A DNA stretch of 64,000 nucleotides from Isoetes taiwanensis. Taxonomy: Eukaryota; Streptophyta; Lycopodiopsida; Isoetales; Isoetaceae. Positions 22,746 through 34,332 of the stretch are shown in pieces (position 1 is the stretch's first letter; each line of letters opens with the position of its first letter). Where the stretch lies: NCBI GenBank assembly GCA_021234155.1, contig JAJEKV010000060.1, forward strand, positions 3,642,451 to 3,706,450, in the 5' to 3' direction. The notes beneath the pieces are model-generated. The model did not search any database. It had not been told where the DNA came from and saw only the letters and a list, made by a program, of their open reading frames with translations. Position numbers and translations under genes: made by a program.

Positions 22746-23148
22746 GCTTCTGGACTCAGCCTTGGTGAATACACTGCACTCGTTTTTGCTGGAGTTTTCA
22801 GGTGCAGTGGTGCATATTTCTGAATTGGCATGTGCATATGAAGAGTGCATACAAATACTCATGTCTAATTTGTTGCAGTTTTGAGGATGGACTAAGGCTT
22901 GTCAAAGCACGGGGTGAAGCAATGCAGGTTGGTCAGATAGTGTAGTTCACTTTTTACTTTTACTAGAGCTTTTTGTCTATCTGGATAATTTGTTAAATTC
23001 CTCACATTAGACAGCTTCAGATGCTGTGTGGAGCACCATGACATGTGTAATAGGTCTTGATGCAGATAAAGTGCAAGCTTTATGCGATGCGGCAAATGAT
23101 GAAGTAAATGTGCATGAGCATGTGCATATTGCAAACTTCTTGTGTCTT
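22746..23148 (+). pseudogene. Malonyl-CoA:ACP transacylase fragment, three exons
   Basis: Three adjacent exon-like pieces encode the middle of plastid malonyl-CoA:ACP transacylase, which loads malonate onto acyl carrier protein for fatty acid synthesis. Piece one (to 22801) has GLSLGEYTALVFAG with the nucleophile Ser; piece two (22879-22927) has FEDGLRLVKARGEAMQ; piece three (23011-23148) has VIGLDADKVQALCDAAND and ends VHIANFLC. Introns between them keep GT-AG borders and phase, so this came from genomic DNA, not a processed transcript. An in-frame TAG at 22731 closes the frame upstream and I find no N-terminal part and none of the downstream exons, including the one with the catalytic His. 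It is a gene fragment lying about 1 kb inside the repeat that starts at 21636. Confidence 0.75.
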
Positions 23149-24671
23149 GTATGTACCTGCTTTGTCCAAAAATGCAGAATCTATACACTCTATGTATAAC
23201 GACGTCTATTAAAGATCATACTACTCTGAAATGTTTGTGATATCAAAAGCTTATCATGATTTAGCTTTCACCAGATTAGGTCAGATTGACATGAAAGACC
23301 GAAATGTTGCAAAATGAACAGATCTGATCTGTTTTTCATGCATCCCTTATTTACTAGTTGTTATAACATTCCTGTCTAGGATTTCTTTATCAGATTTCAA
23401 GGTGAAGCAATAGACCCTAAGAGTGGACTCAAAATAGTCAAGGACTGATAACAGTGGTAAGATATGATTTCTAAAGGCATTTTGGTTCATTATGCCTCAT
23501 TGCCTCCTCGTGCACATGATTCACACAATTTCATATCCAAATACGTTTAAATAGATTACTGTAATACCTAAGCAGATAACTAGATACTTTTTCTAGGCAT
23601 AACACTATATAAAAGCTTCAATATTCTCAGTGGATGCTTTTTACGTACAGTTCTTTCTAGTGCTTTACAGTGTTTTAATATTTATCTAGCACTTGAGTTG
23701 TAAACCTCTTTTGTTATTGAAAGGATGTGGAAAGAACTCAGACACAAGGCAAATGAAGTGCCCGTAGTATAAGTCCCCCATGAGAAAGCAAAGCAGCATT
23801 GGCAAATAAAGATGATAATCCAGCATTGTTGCCAAGATTTTTAAACAGTATGTTCCGAATGTTGGCCAACATCAGGTCTGTGGCGATGTTGAAAATGAAA
23901 ATTATGCACTCTTTACTATAATATGGTGAAAGACAGGAATTTGTGGAGCTTCACGACACTTGAACACAAAAAGGAGCAGTCCTCAATGTGTGGCTTAGTG
24001 CAATCCTGAATAACATTGCTGGTACAGGGCATGCCGAAATTATGGCCATTCTGAAAACAAAATTGTTGGCTTGTCTCAGCAAGTGTCTGTCAAAGCAAAG
24101 GCCAATATCTGTGAAATCAAGTTGGGTTGTTTGCATTTGCACATTTCATATTCTCTATTAAGCCATAAATCAAAGGAGGGCCTATTCTTGGTGCTTTTCT
24201 GCTACGATGTTTGGGATCACGGTTCTCATGCCGCCTTCTTATAGTAGAAATCTATGGTATGATCATCTAAGACAAGAGATTAGTTTAAAACAAAGAATGA
24301 ATATTCGACTATCTTCTCTTATGCAAATTTAACTCGGCAAAGGAAATAGGTTTTGCACACGAAATTTTGTAAAAACAACTGTTATTTGCTAGCAATAAAT
24401 TGATTTCCATGAGAAACTAGACAATTTCTCTCAGCATAAAAGAGTACTGCTAAAGAAAGACCAAGACAAAGAAGGTAATGATTTAGGAATATTACAGCTT
24501 AGCCTGCTATGTCATAATGAGGTCAGATATTTTGCAAACTGGCTTGCACAATGGATAGTTTATTCTGATTTGTAGACCAACAGTCTTGTGGCATGCATCC
24601 TAGTTGTCGACATCTCATGGACAAAACTTATGAGCATTGTTGGATCACAATTTCTGAGATCAACGGCTACC
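23149..24671. other. No recognised feature
   Basis: AT-rich DNA after the transacylase fragment. I looked for its later exons and found none. No other coding region is supported. Confidence 0.4.
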
Positions 24672-24865
24672 TTATTTTTTGGGTTGCCCCTAGGGGGGCA
24701 AATCCTTGCTTATGTGGGTTTTTGGCATATTCTAGGTATATGTTGGAATATACCTAGGATATACTGATAACTGCTTCAAACCTATTGTTCCCTGTAAACT
24801 GGCGGTCACTTGCTTTCTGGATCGCGGATGTTTGAACCGGGTTAACTGGCAAGGTAGACACGAAG
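24672..24865 (+). repeat. Repeat with palindromic end, copy 2
   Basis: It begins TTTTTTGGGTTGCCCCTAGG like copy 1 and aligns with it through CCGGGT and GAAGCTCCAAT. Direct orientation relative to copy 1. Confidence 0.7.
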
Positions 24866-24872
24866 CTCCAAT

Positions 24873-25180
24873 TTGATGCAATTGCAAGCAAAAAGTAGTA
24901 TGCTGGGCCTTGTGCTTACGGGTCCGATAAATGCGGTGGAAAGCATGACATCACTCACACAGTTGCGGCTCCAAGTGAATGAAATAACAGGTCCAATCCC
25001 TGCTGGTTTACGCAATGCTGTTGCTTTGGAAGATCTGAAGCTGAACAACAATCAATTAAGTGGTATTATTCCCTATCTCCTGCTCTTGCTAATTTAATAG
25101 CTCTTATTAGCTTGAAGCTTAATGGCAACAATCTTACTGGTCCAATACCTAAGGAGATTGCTCAAAAGCTATCACTTTAG
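24873..25180 (+). pseudogene. Leucine-rich-repeat receptor kinase fragment
   Basis: Translation gives about three plant-type LRRs: LTQLRLQVNEITGPIPAGL, then LEDLKLNNNQLSGIIP, then after a stop and frame change LISLKLNGNNLTGPIPKEI. The consensus LxxLxLxxNxLxGxIP is that of extracellular domains of plant receptor kinases. No signal peptide, membrane segment or kinase domain is present. It directly follows repeat copy 2, paralleling the transacylase piece after copy 1. Confidence 0.75.
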
Positions 25181-27569
25181 CTTAAAGATATTGTGGCATG
25201 GATGTTGTTGCATTTGCTATGAAGTTAAGCATTAACTACCTGAAACAAAATTTGTATTTCTATTCTCTGCTCTATTACACTTGTCCTTCTGCTTCTGATC
25301 CTTGTTCCAAGATGAGCACCAAAGATTTCTTCAGGCCAATTCTCATAAAGTCATGGTATCAAGTATTCTATTGCTTTGAAGTAGCAATTTTGATTGATTG
25401 TGAAAACATGACTTGGAAGTATGATTTAAGCCACTTCACCCTCCGGCCATGGAGGGCAACCCTGCGTGCGCAGCACCTTGTTTTTTATTGGCCCCCGAGT
25501 TCTATTCTTCCTCAGACTTCTTCCCATTCTCATATTTTTTCCATTTAGATTTTTTTTCTCAGATTTGCTCATTATGGGCAACCCTTTGTGCGGCAGCACA
25601 TTATCATAACATTCAAACTACTACTTTGATTAATGCATATGTGGTGTATTTTATTATCATATATACTCTCAAAATGTCAAAATACCTAAGAATGTCTTTT
25701 AGTAATCAAAATGTACATTTAAGCTAAAGTTGCCATATGGTTTCAACGACATATTTAGTTTGAGATATCGAATGATGTTTCTAGAGTGCGCAACATAATT
25801 CCATATTGTCTCCCTAAGTTTAAATGGGGTTTCCAATGGTTTAGTGAGGTATGTATTTCTTTGGCCAATATGTACTTAATTTCCATGCAACTATCGTGTT
25901 AAGGCTTGATTGTCTGATTTATACCTAATTCAAAGCAAGAACAAGGATTCTACCAAAATTCCATACCAATACCTACCAACAGGTTCTTAAGCAAATGAGG
26001 TACTCTAATGCTGTAAACTTTAGGTCAAAAAGTATTTTTGTTAGAGCTACGACTATAGCTGGGTCTAATCACGAGCTAAGATATCCGACAGGAGAAAGAC
26101 AAGGCTGAACTAAACTAAATTGGAATGACTTATAAAAATAAACGTCGTCTTCTTTGTATCCGACGTGGTTGTCCTTGTTCTTAGTTAAAAACTGACATGA
26201 GGAAAGCCTTGTAGGTTTAAGTTTGGTAGTCTTTGTTGTATTTGGTTCAAAATGGATTTGTATTTTTCTTTATAAGCTTGATATGGTACTCGGTTGGTCA
26301 CGCGTGCCATACAAAACAATAATCCATATTTCTCACCCCTCATCACTCATTCCGATTTGCTTGTGTTTGACACCTTCAGCATCAATTAATCCATTTTTGC
26401 GAGATATCTGATGATGTCATGATGCGCCCCTTCTTACGACCATCCCTCCAATCCTTCTAGCAGTTGGAAGTCTTTTTGTAGAGTACTTAGTCAATGGTGA
26501 CCTATTAGCCACGAAGCTGTTGCTCGATAATAATTGAGGATCAGATGCAGACGATAAAGATTGTCTCATTTTCATGGAAAAGAACCTCCACGAGGCTAAG
26601 AAACACACTCATCCAAATAAAAGAAAGAGTTTACGGTATTATCGAGAAAAAAGATCAGATGTTATTCTGGCTCGTATTTATTCATTTTTAATATAGCAAT
26701 ACAATATGAATAAAGATAGTTTAGGGTGGGGGTAGAATATAAAAGGAAGGAATAAAGCTGCTGAAAGGAAGAAGAAATGTCGATATGAGAAACTGGTAAA
26801 GACTCGTAAATCCAATGGCTCAAAACTGCATGCAATGTTCGTCCTCCCAAGAATATAAATCCATTGATCCTGACCAATTCCATTCACGTAATGGACTCGC
26901 AAAATGCGCAATAAGAAGAGGACTTCAACTCCTAAAAACTAGACGGAATGCGAAATCCAAAATTTGACAACAAAATTTAGGAAGAAACTTTTCCATGCAT
27001 GGGATCAAGAAGGAAGGAATGAGATGAAGAAGAATCACTACTATGAGAAGCTAGTGAAGGTTCTTGCAATAAAAAACAAACCCAATAGCCCAAAACTACA
27101 TCCAATCAATCCATGCGATGCATGCATGCTCGTCCTCCTGAGAATATCAATTCGATGTTCGGGATCAATTCTATATACCAGGAGGACTTCATTCTTAAAA
27201 GAGCTAGGGATATGTTTTAGCATGATTGTAACGTGATGCATTGTAACTCTTATGTAAAATCCAAATACAAGTGGACCTAAAATTTTTGCTAATGGAGAAA
27301 TCATGTAATTGAATTCCAATGAGTTTCTTGACCACCATAGGGTTTATTGAGCCGCATGTAGCAATAGTGAAAGTCTTATATTGCTTTAAATAGTGTATTA
27401 AGATGTGCTTTATTATGCACCCTTTGATCTCTGCACTTTTTTTTGCAGATATACTGAGCATGAAAATTATATAATTATTATCAATCTATTTCAACATATG
27501 CACTATAAAACTTATGCAATTCATTTTATAATGGAGAAGGGTATTTTTGGCATGGTTTGAATATAATTT
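25181..27569. other. No recognised feature
   Basis: AT-rich DNA. A 63-codon minus-strand frame at 26417-26608 and several others have no domain that I know. No terminal repeats seen. Confidence 0.4.
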
Positions 27570-28507
27570 GAGTATTTGTGAAGGCATTATTTATGCAATT
27601 GGGAACAGAGTTAAGGTTCTCCACTGCCTTTCACCCAGAAACTGATGGTCAATCCAAGGTGGTAAACAAAGTTATTTGCTCCATCTTAAGAGGGTTTGTC
27701 AATGAACATCAAGGTCATTGGGAAGAGTATTTTCCTATTACTGAATTTGTATATAATAACACCTATCAATCTACCATAAAGATGACCCCTTTTCAGGGGG
27801 TCTATGGTCAGCCTGTGTGGGAGCCACTCTTCCGAGTGTGTGAGGACGTTCCAGCTGCTAATGATTTGGTTATTGAGCATAACGATCTCATAGACTTGCT
27901 TCAGGCTCGTATTCGAGATGCTCAGGCATCTTTTGCAAATAAATCATCTAAGTTGCGCCAACCAATGGTTTTTAAGAAAGAAGATTGGGTATGGAAGAGG
28001 ATCCATAAAGGATACTTTAAGAAAGATCTTAAGTTGGCACCCCATTTCCATGGACCATTTCAAGTTATTAAAGTGGTCAATGAGAATGCATATAAATTAA
28101 GATTGTCTCAAGGTAAGAAAATCCATGATGTAGTGAATGTGTCATTCCTAAAGGCTATGGTAAAGAGTTACCTCAACTTGGGAGGTTAAGTGAGCCAGAA
28201 TTGATTGACGATTCTAAAGTTCTAGAGCCAAAAACAATTTTGGCGGATACATCCACTAGTGGTTCAAGACAATATTTGGTAAAGTTTGCTCACAACCTTT
28301 GGAGGATGCTTCATGGTACGTGGCAGTGTTTTAGAAGTTTATCCGGATATTAAAGATCGAAAAGCAAAGGAAGCCAAGGGACAAGAAGATGTCCTAGGAC
28401 CTACTAGCCGACCTAAGAAAAGGCCAAGGAAGGACTATGCTCGGATGGCTAAAGGTATTTAAACACCCTTTTGCAGCAGAGGATTGCTGCAATGTCAAGA
28501 GGGAGGG
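27570..28507 (+). mobile_element. Ty3/gypsy integrase tail (truncated second copy)
   Basis: The sequence from about 27570 matches the 3' part of the neighbouring gypsy element (from 31470 on) and ends in the same polypurine tract (about 28494-28507) against the LTR at 28508. The frame 27578-28189 encodes the end of the integrase core (FSTAFHPETDGQS, then ITEFVYNNTYQS) and the C-terminal GPF-type domain (HFHGPFQVI, then VVNVSFLKA). Compared with the other copy it lacks a short Lys/Arg insertion before DLKLAP. Everything upstream of the core's end is missing, so it cannot act. Confidence 0.85.
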
Positions 28508-28660
28508 AATGATATATGCCAAGGATGTGGCAAAAGGCCTTGGGCCTTTTTGGGCCATGTGGGCCTTTGGACCTTTGTACAAAGAATAGAATAGAATAGA
28601 ATAGATTTTTAGCTCGTGGTTGGGTGGTGAGATAGCATGCTACGTCAAGAGTCTATATTA
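28508..28660 (+). repeat. Left LTR of gypsy element, internally deleted
   Basis: It starts TGATATATGCCAAGGATGTG and ends CTATATTA. It lacks about 70 bases present in the right LTR; the junction carries an AGAAT microsatellite (about 28581-28604). Confidence 0.85.
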
Positions 28661-28661
28661 G

Positions 28662-28673
28662 TGGTATCAGAGC
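28662..28673 (+). other. Primer-binding site, initiator Met tRNA
   Basis: TGGTATCAGAGC lies immediately after the left LTR. Confidence 0.85.
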
Positions 28674-29480
28674 ATTAGGTTTCGATGGGCGAATGTTTTT
28701 TTCCCATCTCCGCCAAAGTTTCGTGCTTTTTGCATGTTGTGTTCCATTAGAGATGGGATTTGTGATTTCACCAGTAACTCCAAGCAAGGGATACTCACGG
28801 TTGTTTCTGTGGTGGGTTTGGAGGATCAAGACTTGTGTTTTGCACAACGAGTATGCTTCTAGTAGGGCTAGGCTACGTTTTGTAGCTTGGCTTCTGGCCT
28901 TGGCAAGCATAGAGCTATGGATGTAAGGTCATGACGTTTTTGACTTATAAGTTCTTGAAACATATTCCTGGGTTCACGACCTTAAGGAAAATATGTTTAA
29001 GATGACAATAATCTCAAGGAATTTTATGGATCTTGATGTTGATAGGCTACTTCATTAGGAATGGCCTAGGCCAAAGACATCTCTACGTGAATGTAAATTT
29101 CATGGCATAGAAAGACAATAAGGGCACGTGTTACTTTTAGTGGCAAAGGGGGTCTTTATTGCTTAAGGAGACAATAATAGCACGTTTATGTGTCTATTAA
29201 GGATCAAGCATGTTGGTTGTGGTGCTTTATACCATATTGTATACTTATGGTTTATAAGTACAACCTAAAGGTCCATGCTTAATGTGGGACATGTTAGTTG
29301 GTGTGCCGTTGGTAAGTTAGCTTGGGTTATCACTAGGAAACGGAAGGATCTAATCCTTAGCTTGATTGGGTTGCTAGCACCTTCGTGTTAGCCTTGATTA
29401 GTGGGAGCACGGACTTTAAGTTGGTTAATGATCTTACTCTAATCCAATTCCAATAGTTCTACAGTCTAAATTTTGGCAAG
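28674..29480. other. Remnant gag/protease interval of gypsy element
   Basis: By position this should hold gag and protease, but it is far too short and I see no zinc knuckle or DSG/DTG motif. Internally deleted and decayed. Confidence 0.5.
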
Positions 29481-29492
29481 GAAACTCATTTT

Positions 29493-31503
29493 GTGTATTT
29501 GATGGTTTTGCATCCTAAGTCTAGTGCATCCCCATTAAATGAGCGTCAAATTATTATTTTTTTACAATATTATGATATCTTTTCAAATGAAATTCCACAA
29601 ACTTTGTCACCACAATGTCTTGAGGACCATAGGATTGATCTTCTTCCTGGGAAAGAACCTCCTATTCTTATCGGAGAATGCATGGCTAACAAGTTGGGAT
29701 TAGGCACCTGGTGAGTTACTTCAAGCTGGATTGATCCACCATAGTTCTTCACCTTTTGGTGCTCTTGTCTTGTTGGTTAAGAAAAAAAGATAATTCTTGA
29801 TGCATGTTTATAGATATAGCGCTTTGAATAAAGAATAGGTTTCCTATACCAAGGGCAGATGATTTGTTTGATCAACTCCAAGGTGCCACAATTTTTAGCC
29901 ATCTTGATCTTAAGTCAGGGTATTGGCAACTTAAGATTGCACCTAAAGATGTTCATAAGACTGCGTCTCGGACAACCTTTGGACATTATAAGTCTTTAGT
30001 CATGCCATTTGGACTTACAAATGTGCCAGCTTCTTTTGCGACGCTAATGGGGCGAGTATTTAAAGATGTCCATGGCGATTATGTTGTCGTTTTCTTTGAT
30101 GACATATTAGTTTTTAGTAAGTGTGAGGAAGACCATTATTTGCATTTGCGAGAGGTTTTCCGTCGGTTAAGGGAGGAGTAAGAAAGTTTTTTCCAATCCG
30201 AAATTGATTATTTGGATCATATTGTTTGCGTTGAGGATCTTCAAGTGGATCCAGTAAGATACAAGTAATTGTGGATTGGCCAGTACCTACTTCAGTTGCT
30301 ATATTATGTTCCTTTTTGGGCTTATGCAGTTATTATAGGAAGTTTGTACAAATTTTTGCTCGTTTAACTTAAGATTTATATTTGTTGCTATGAGAAGATG
30401 TTCCTTTCCAATGGAATCATAATCATCAGTTCGCTTTCCAAGTTTTAAAGGATGCCATGGTTAATACTCATGTTCTGCGTTTGCCAAAGTTTGGTCTACC
30501 TTACTTGTTATGTATTGATGCAAGTGGTATGGTTTGGGTGCAGTTTTGATGCAGGACGACCATCCTATTGCTTATGAGAGTCGAAAGTTTTTTGACACGG
30601 AAAGTCGATATAATGTTTATGATAAAGAATTTCTGGCTGTCATTCAGGCTTTGAAAGTGTGGCGACACTATCTTTTAGAGGCGGCGGTTCGTATTTTGAC
30701 TGACCATAAAAGCATTAGGCACATTGTTATTATAGGAAAGGCAATTGAAATGGGTTGCTTTTATGTAGCAATATGATTTCTCAGTGGACCATCATCCTGG
30801 TAAAGAGAATGTTGTGGCGGATGCTTTAAGTTGGCATTATGCAGTTTGTTCTCTTTCTATAGCACAATCCTACCGTTTGGAGGAAATGAAGCCATTGTAT
30901 GCCACTGACCATGATTATAAGGATATTTGGTTATTGACTCAAAGTGGCAATGCATATGGATATGGATATAAGATCGTTAATGGGTTCTTATATAAAGGTC
31001 CAAAGCTATGCATTGTTCGTGGCTTTAGATCACTTATTCTTAGAGATGTCCATGATGCACCTACTACGGGTCATCGTGGCATGGGGGCGACTTTGGCAAA
31101 GCTTGAACCATACTTTATTTGGCCTCGATTGCGGAGAGATGTCTTGGTTCATATTCTTCATTGTGTCACTTGCCAACGGATAAAGAAAGCGAACAAGAAA
31201 CCCCATGGTGTTCCTTCATCTTTGCTTATTCCAGAGGCGAAGTGGGAGCAAATCACTATGGATTTCATTATTGGTCTTTCCGCAAGTTCTCGCAAGAATA
31301 TTGTCATTTGGATGGTTGTTGATTGTTTAACTAAACATGCACATAATTTGTTCCTTGTTCTGATAAGTTGGCAGCTTATAGTGCGGCTACGCTCTTTATC
31401 AAAGAGATATTTGGGTTGCCTAAGATTATTGTATCCGATCGTGATACAAAGTTTACCAGTAAATTCTGGAAGGCATTGTTTATGCAGTTGGGAACATAGT
31501 TAA
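29493..31503 (+). pseudogene. Gypsy pol: reverse transcriptase, RNase H, integrase (broken)
   Basis: Separate frames carry successive domains. 29493-29714 has the lead-in (DHRIDLLPGKEPP). 29864-30181 has reverse transcriptase (ATIFSHLDLKSGYWQ, VMPFGLTNVPASF, then VVFFDDILVFS, where FFDD replaces the usual F/YVDD). 30534-30776 has RNase H (AYESRKF, YDKEFLAVIQALK, LTDHKS). 30784-31503 has the chromo-like start (DHHPGKENVVADALS), the integrase zinc region (CVTCQR) and core (WEQITMDFIIGL). Stops at 30181, 30776 and 31501 and frame changes between them rule out a working protein. Confidence 0.9.
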
Positions 31504-32193
31504 GGTTCTCCACTGCTTTTCACCCAGAAACTAACTGATGGACAATCTGAGGTGGTAAATAAAGTTATTTGCTCCATCTTAAGAAGGTTTATCAATAAAG
31601 ATCAAGGTCATTGGGAAGAGTATTTGCCTATTGCTGAATTTGTGTATAATAACACCTATCAATCTACCATAAAGATGACCCCTTTTCAGGCGGTCTATGG
31701 TCAGCCTGTACGGGAGCCACTCTTTTGAGTGTGTGAGGATGTTCCAACTGCTGATCTGTTGGTTATTGAGCATAAGGATCTCATAAATTTGCTTCAGGCT
31801 CATATTCGAGATGCTGAGGCGTTTTTTGCGAATAAATCATCCAAGTTGCAGCAACCAATAGTTTTTAAGGAAGGAGATTGGGTACGGAAGAGGATCCACA
31901 AAGGCCACTTTAAGAAAGATGCACGCAAGAAGGATCTTAAGTTGGCACCACGTTTCCATGGACCATTTCAAGTTATTAAAGTGGTCAATGAGAATGCATA
32001 TCAATTAAGATTGCCGCAAGGTTGGAAAATGCATGATGTAGTGAATGTGTCATTCCTAAAGGCTTATCATGGTAAAGAGTTACCTCAACTTGGGCGGTTA
32101 AATGAGCCAAAATTGATTGATGATTCCGAAGTTCTAAAGCCTGAAACAATTTTGGCGGATAAATCCACTAGTAGTTCAAGACAAATTTGTTAA
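31504..32193 (+). pseudogene. Gypsy integrase C-terminal part (broken)
   Basis: It continues the integrase after a stop at about 31500. HPETNWTDGQS-like sequence carries a 4-base insertion and a further TGA precedes 31729. The frame 31729-32193 has FHGPFQVIKVV and VVNVSFLKAYHGKEL. It is closely similar to 27578-28300. Confidence 0.85.
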
Positions 32194-32428
32194 AGTTTGC
32201 TCACAAAACATTGGAGGACGCTTCATGGGTACGTGGCAGTGTTTTAGAAGCTTATCCGGATATTCTTTGGGAATATAAAGATGGGAAAGCAAAGGAAGCC
32301 GAGGGACAAGAAGATGTCCAAGGACAGGCTTCTACTAGCCGGCCTAAGTGAGGGCCAAGGAAGGACTATGCTCGGATCGCTAAAGGTATTTAAACACTCT
32401 TTTGCAGCAGAGGACTACTGCAATGTCA

Positions 32429-32440
32429 GGAGGGAGGGAA
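32429..32440 (+). other. Polypurine tract of gypsy element
   Basis: GGAGGGAGGGAA directly precedes the right LTR. The same tract precedes the left LTR at about 28496-28507, because a second copy's tail ends there. Confidence 0.8.
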
Positions 32441-32661
32441 TGATATATGCCAAGGATGTGGCAAAAGGCCTTGGGCCTTTTTGGGCCATGTGGGCCTTTG
32501 AACCTTTGGGCCTTTGTCCAAAGGAAGGTTTGGTCCAAAGGAGGACCAAAGGGACGTGCATGCTATATAGTTGCTCGGGGAAGAGCTGTGAGGCAGCTGT
32601 GTTTTGAATGAGAGCTCATGGTTGGGTGGTGAGATAGCATTCTACGTCAAGATCTATATTA
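32441..32661 (+). repeat. Right LTR of gypsy element
   Basis: 221 bp, starting TGATATATGCCAAGG and ending CTATATTA; TATATAG near 32570 may be its TATA box. Confidence 0.85.
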
Positions 32662-33706
32662 ATATCCACATGTTTTTTTTTTTGGCAGAAATCCTATGGG
32701 CCGTCGGATTTGGCAATGACTTTTGTGCAGAGGCATGGGATTTCTTGGTAACAGAAGTAGAAAGTTTTGGAAACCCTGTAAGGATTTTCTTGGCAGGAAG
32801 GATGTGCAGGTGGATCTGCGCTTTTGGACTGGCCGATTGGAGGAGTTGCGGTTGAAGACAGCTTGGCTGGAAAATTTGCTTTCAGGGGTTGAAGCTAAGG
32901 TTCAAAATCTTTGGAATTTGGCAGAAGCCCAGGAAGTTTCTTTGTTCTGATGTTTTCTCAGGCTGCCTTTATGCAGAGATTTGAAGGCGAAGTTCACATT
33001 ACCTTCAGATTTACATATAGATTGTTCTGCCCGAGCATGAGAAATTCTTGGGATTTTGTGCATTAAATGGACCCAGCAATTTCCGAGAAGCGATTTGTGT
33101 GCTGCTATAATTAATCTTGTAAATTGTTTGTGTTTTTGCGGAGATGGAAGGTGGAATGTTCAGAGATGTGTTTCTTGGCATTGACACGTGTACGACCTCA
33201 GTTTTTGGCTGCGGCCCAATGGTTGCAAGATCCATGGCATTGGATGTTTTCTCTATGAGGGTGAAGAACTGAAACAATAGAAGTTTACTATGAGCCTAAT
33301 AGATTCCATTACTTTCAAGGAAATTTAAATTTCACACAGATTTCGTTCCTCAAGTCCACCACCCCATGTCTATTTGGCTCCTCTATAACAGCCCAAGCCC
33401 TCCAAGAAAGGGTGCTTCGTCAGCCAGCCTTGCCCTCTAAATTTGTCCTTCTTACAATCTGGCTTGAACATTTGGGCCGGATGAGAACCCATTTCCGATG
33501 AATCAAAAGGCTGTCAAATAAAAATCCAATGCTCGAAAACAAAATGACCCAGATGATCTTTTTGCAGTTGAACTGGGAATCGGATCGTCCCTAATTAATG
33601 GCGAAATTTAGCGCAGCAAGAAGCATATCATGCTAGCAAGAATGGCAGAAACAACCGATGTTTGGGTATAGCAGAAAAGGGTATTCTTTCATTCCGTTTA
33701 GTTGCC
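32662..33706. other. No recognised feature
   Basis: A 75-codon frame at 32723-32950 has a helical look (LEELRLKTAWLENLLSGVEA) and could be a decayed gag piece, but I cannot show it. Otherwise nothing recognised. Confidence 0.3.
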
Positions 33707-34332
33707 ATTTCTGGCTTGCAACTAATGCAAATGACCCAACATAGGCATTTTATTCTATGCAGCACAGAGAGATCTTTCAAGTCACAGTTTTTGGTTCCTT
33801 CCTGTCATCACTTCTTTTCATGCAAGCTCCCAGTTCCGTCGGATATCCTTTCGGGGCCATTTAGGCAAGAAAACTTGAAGTCGGGCATCCTTTTTTTTTT
33901 CTGGACTATGTGTCACCTTCAATTTCGCATGTGCTCCTCTGATTCCCTTCAACTATTCCATTTATTCCGTTGATTTCATATATTCATTCATAGCATATTC
34001 CTTGTTCTACACAACGTCGCATACGTTTGCCCGAACATTTCTGGCTTGCAATTAATGCAAATGACCTAATAAAGGCATTCTATTCTATGCAGCGCAGAGA
34101 GTTCTTTCAAGTGACGGTTTTCGGTTCCTTCCCGTCATTACTTCCTTTTATGCATGCTCCCAGTTCCGTCGGATATCCTTTCGAGCCCATTTAGGCAAGA
34201 AAACTTGAAGTGGAGCATCTTTTTTTTTGGACTATCTGTCGCCTTCAATTTTGCATATGCTCCTCTGATTCCCTTCAACTATTCCATCTACTTCGTTAAT
34301 TTCATATATTCATAGCATATTCCTTGTTCTAC
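33707..34332. repeat. Diverged tandem duplication, 2 x ~300 bp
   Basis: 33707-34010 and 34037-34332 both start ATTTCTGGCTTGCAA and end CCTTGTTCTAC, with many substitutions and small indels. The units hold no coding region that survives in both. A 26-base spacer separates them. Confidence 0.9.

Larger units (their letters stand above)
28508..32661 (+). mobile_element. Decayed Ty3/gypsy element
   Basis: It is bounded by LTRs at 28508-28660 and 32441-32661, with a primer-binding site (28662-28673) and a polypurine tract (32429-32440). The pol order, reverse transcriptase then RNase H then integrase, makes it Ty3/gypsy. Only about 800 bases separate the primer site from the reverse transcriptase, so gag and protease are deleted or unrecognisable. 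Several stops and frameshifts break pol. No target duplication can be read because another copy's tail abuts the left LTR. Confidence 0.88.
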
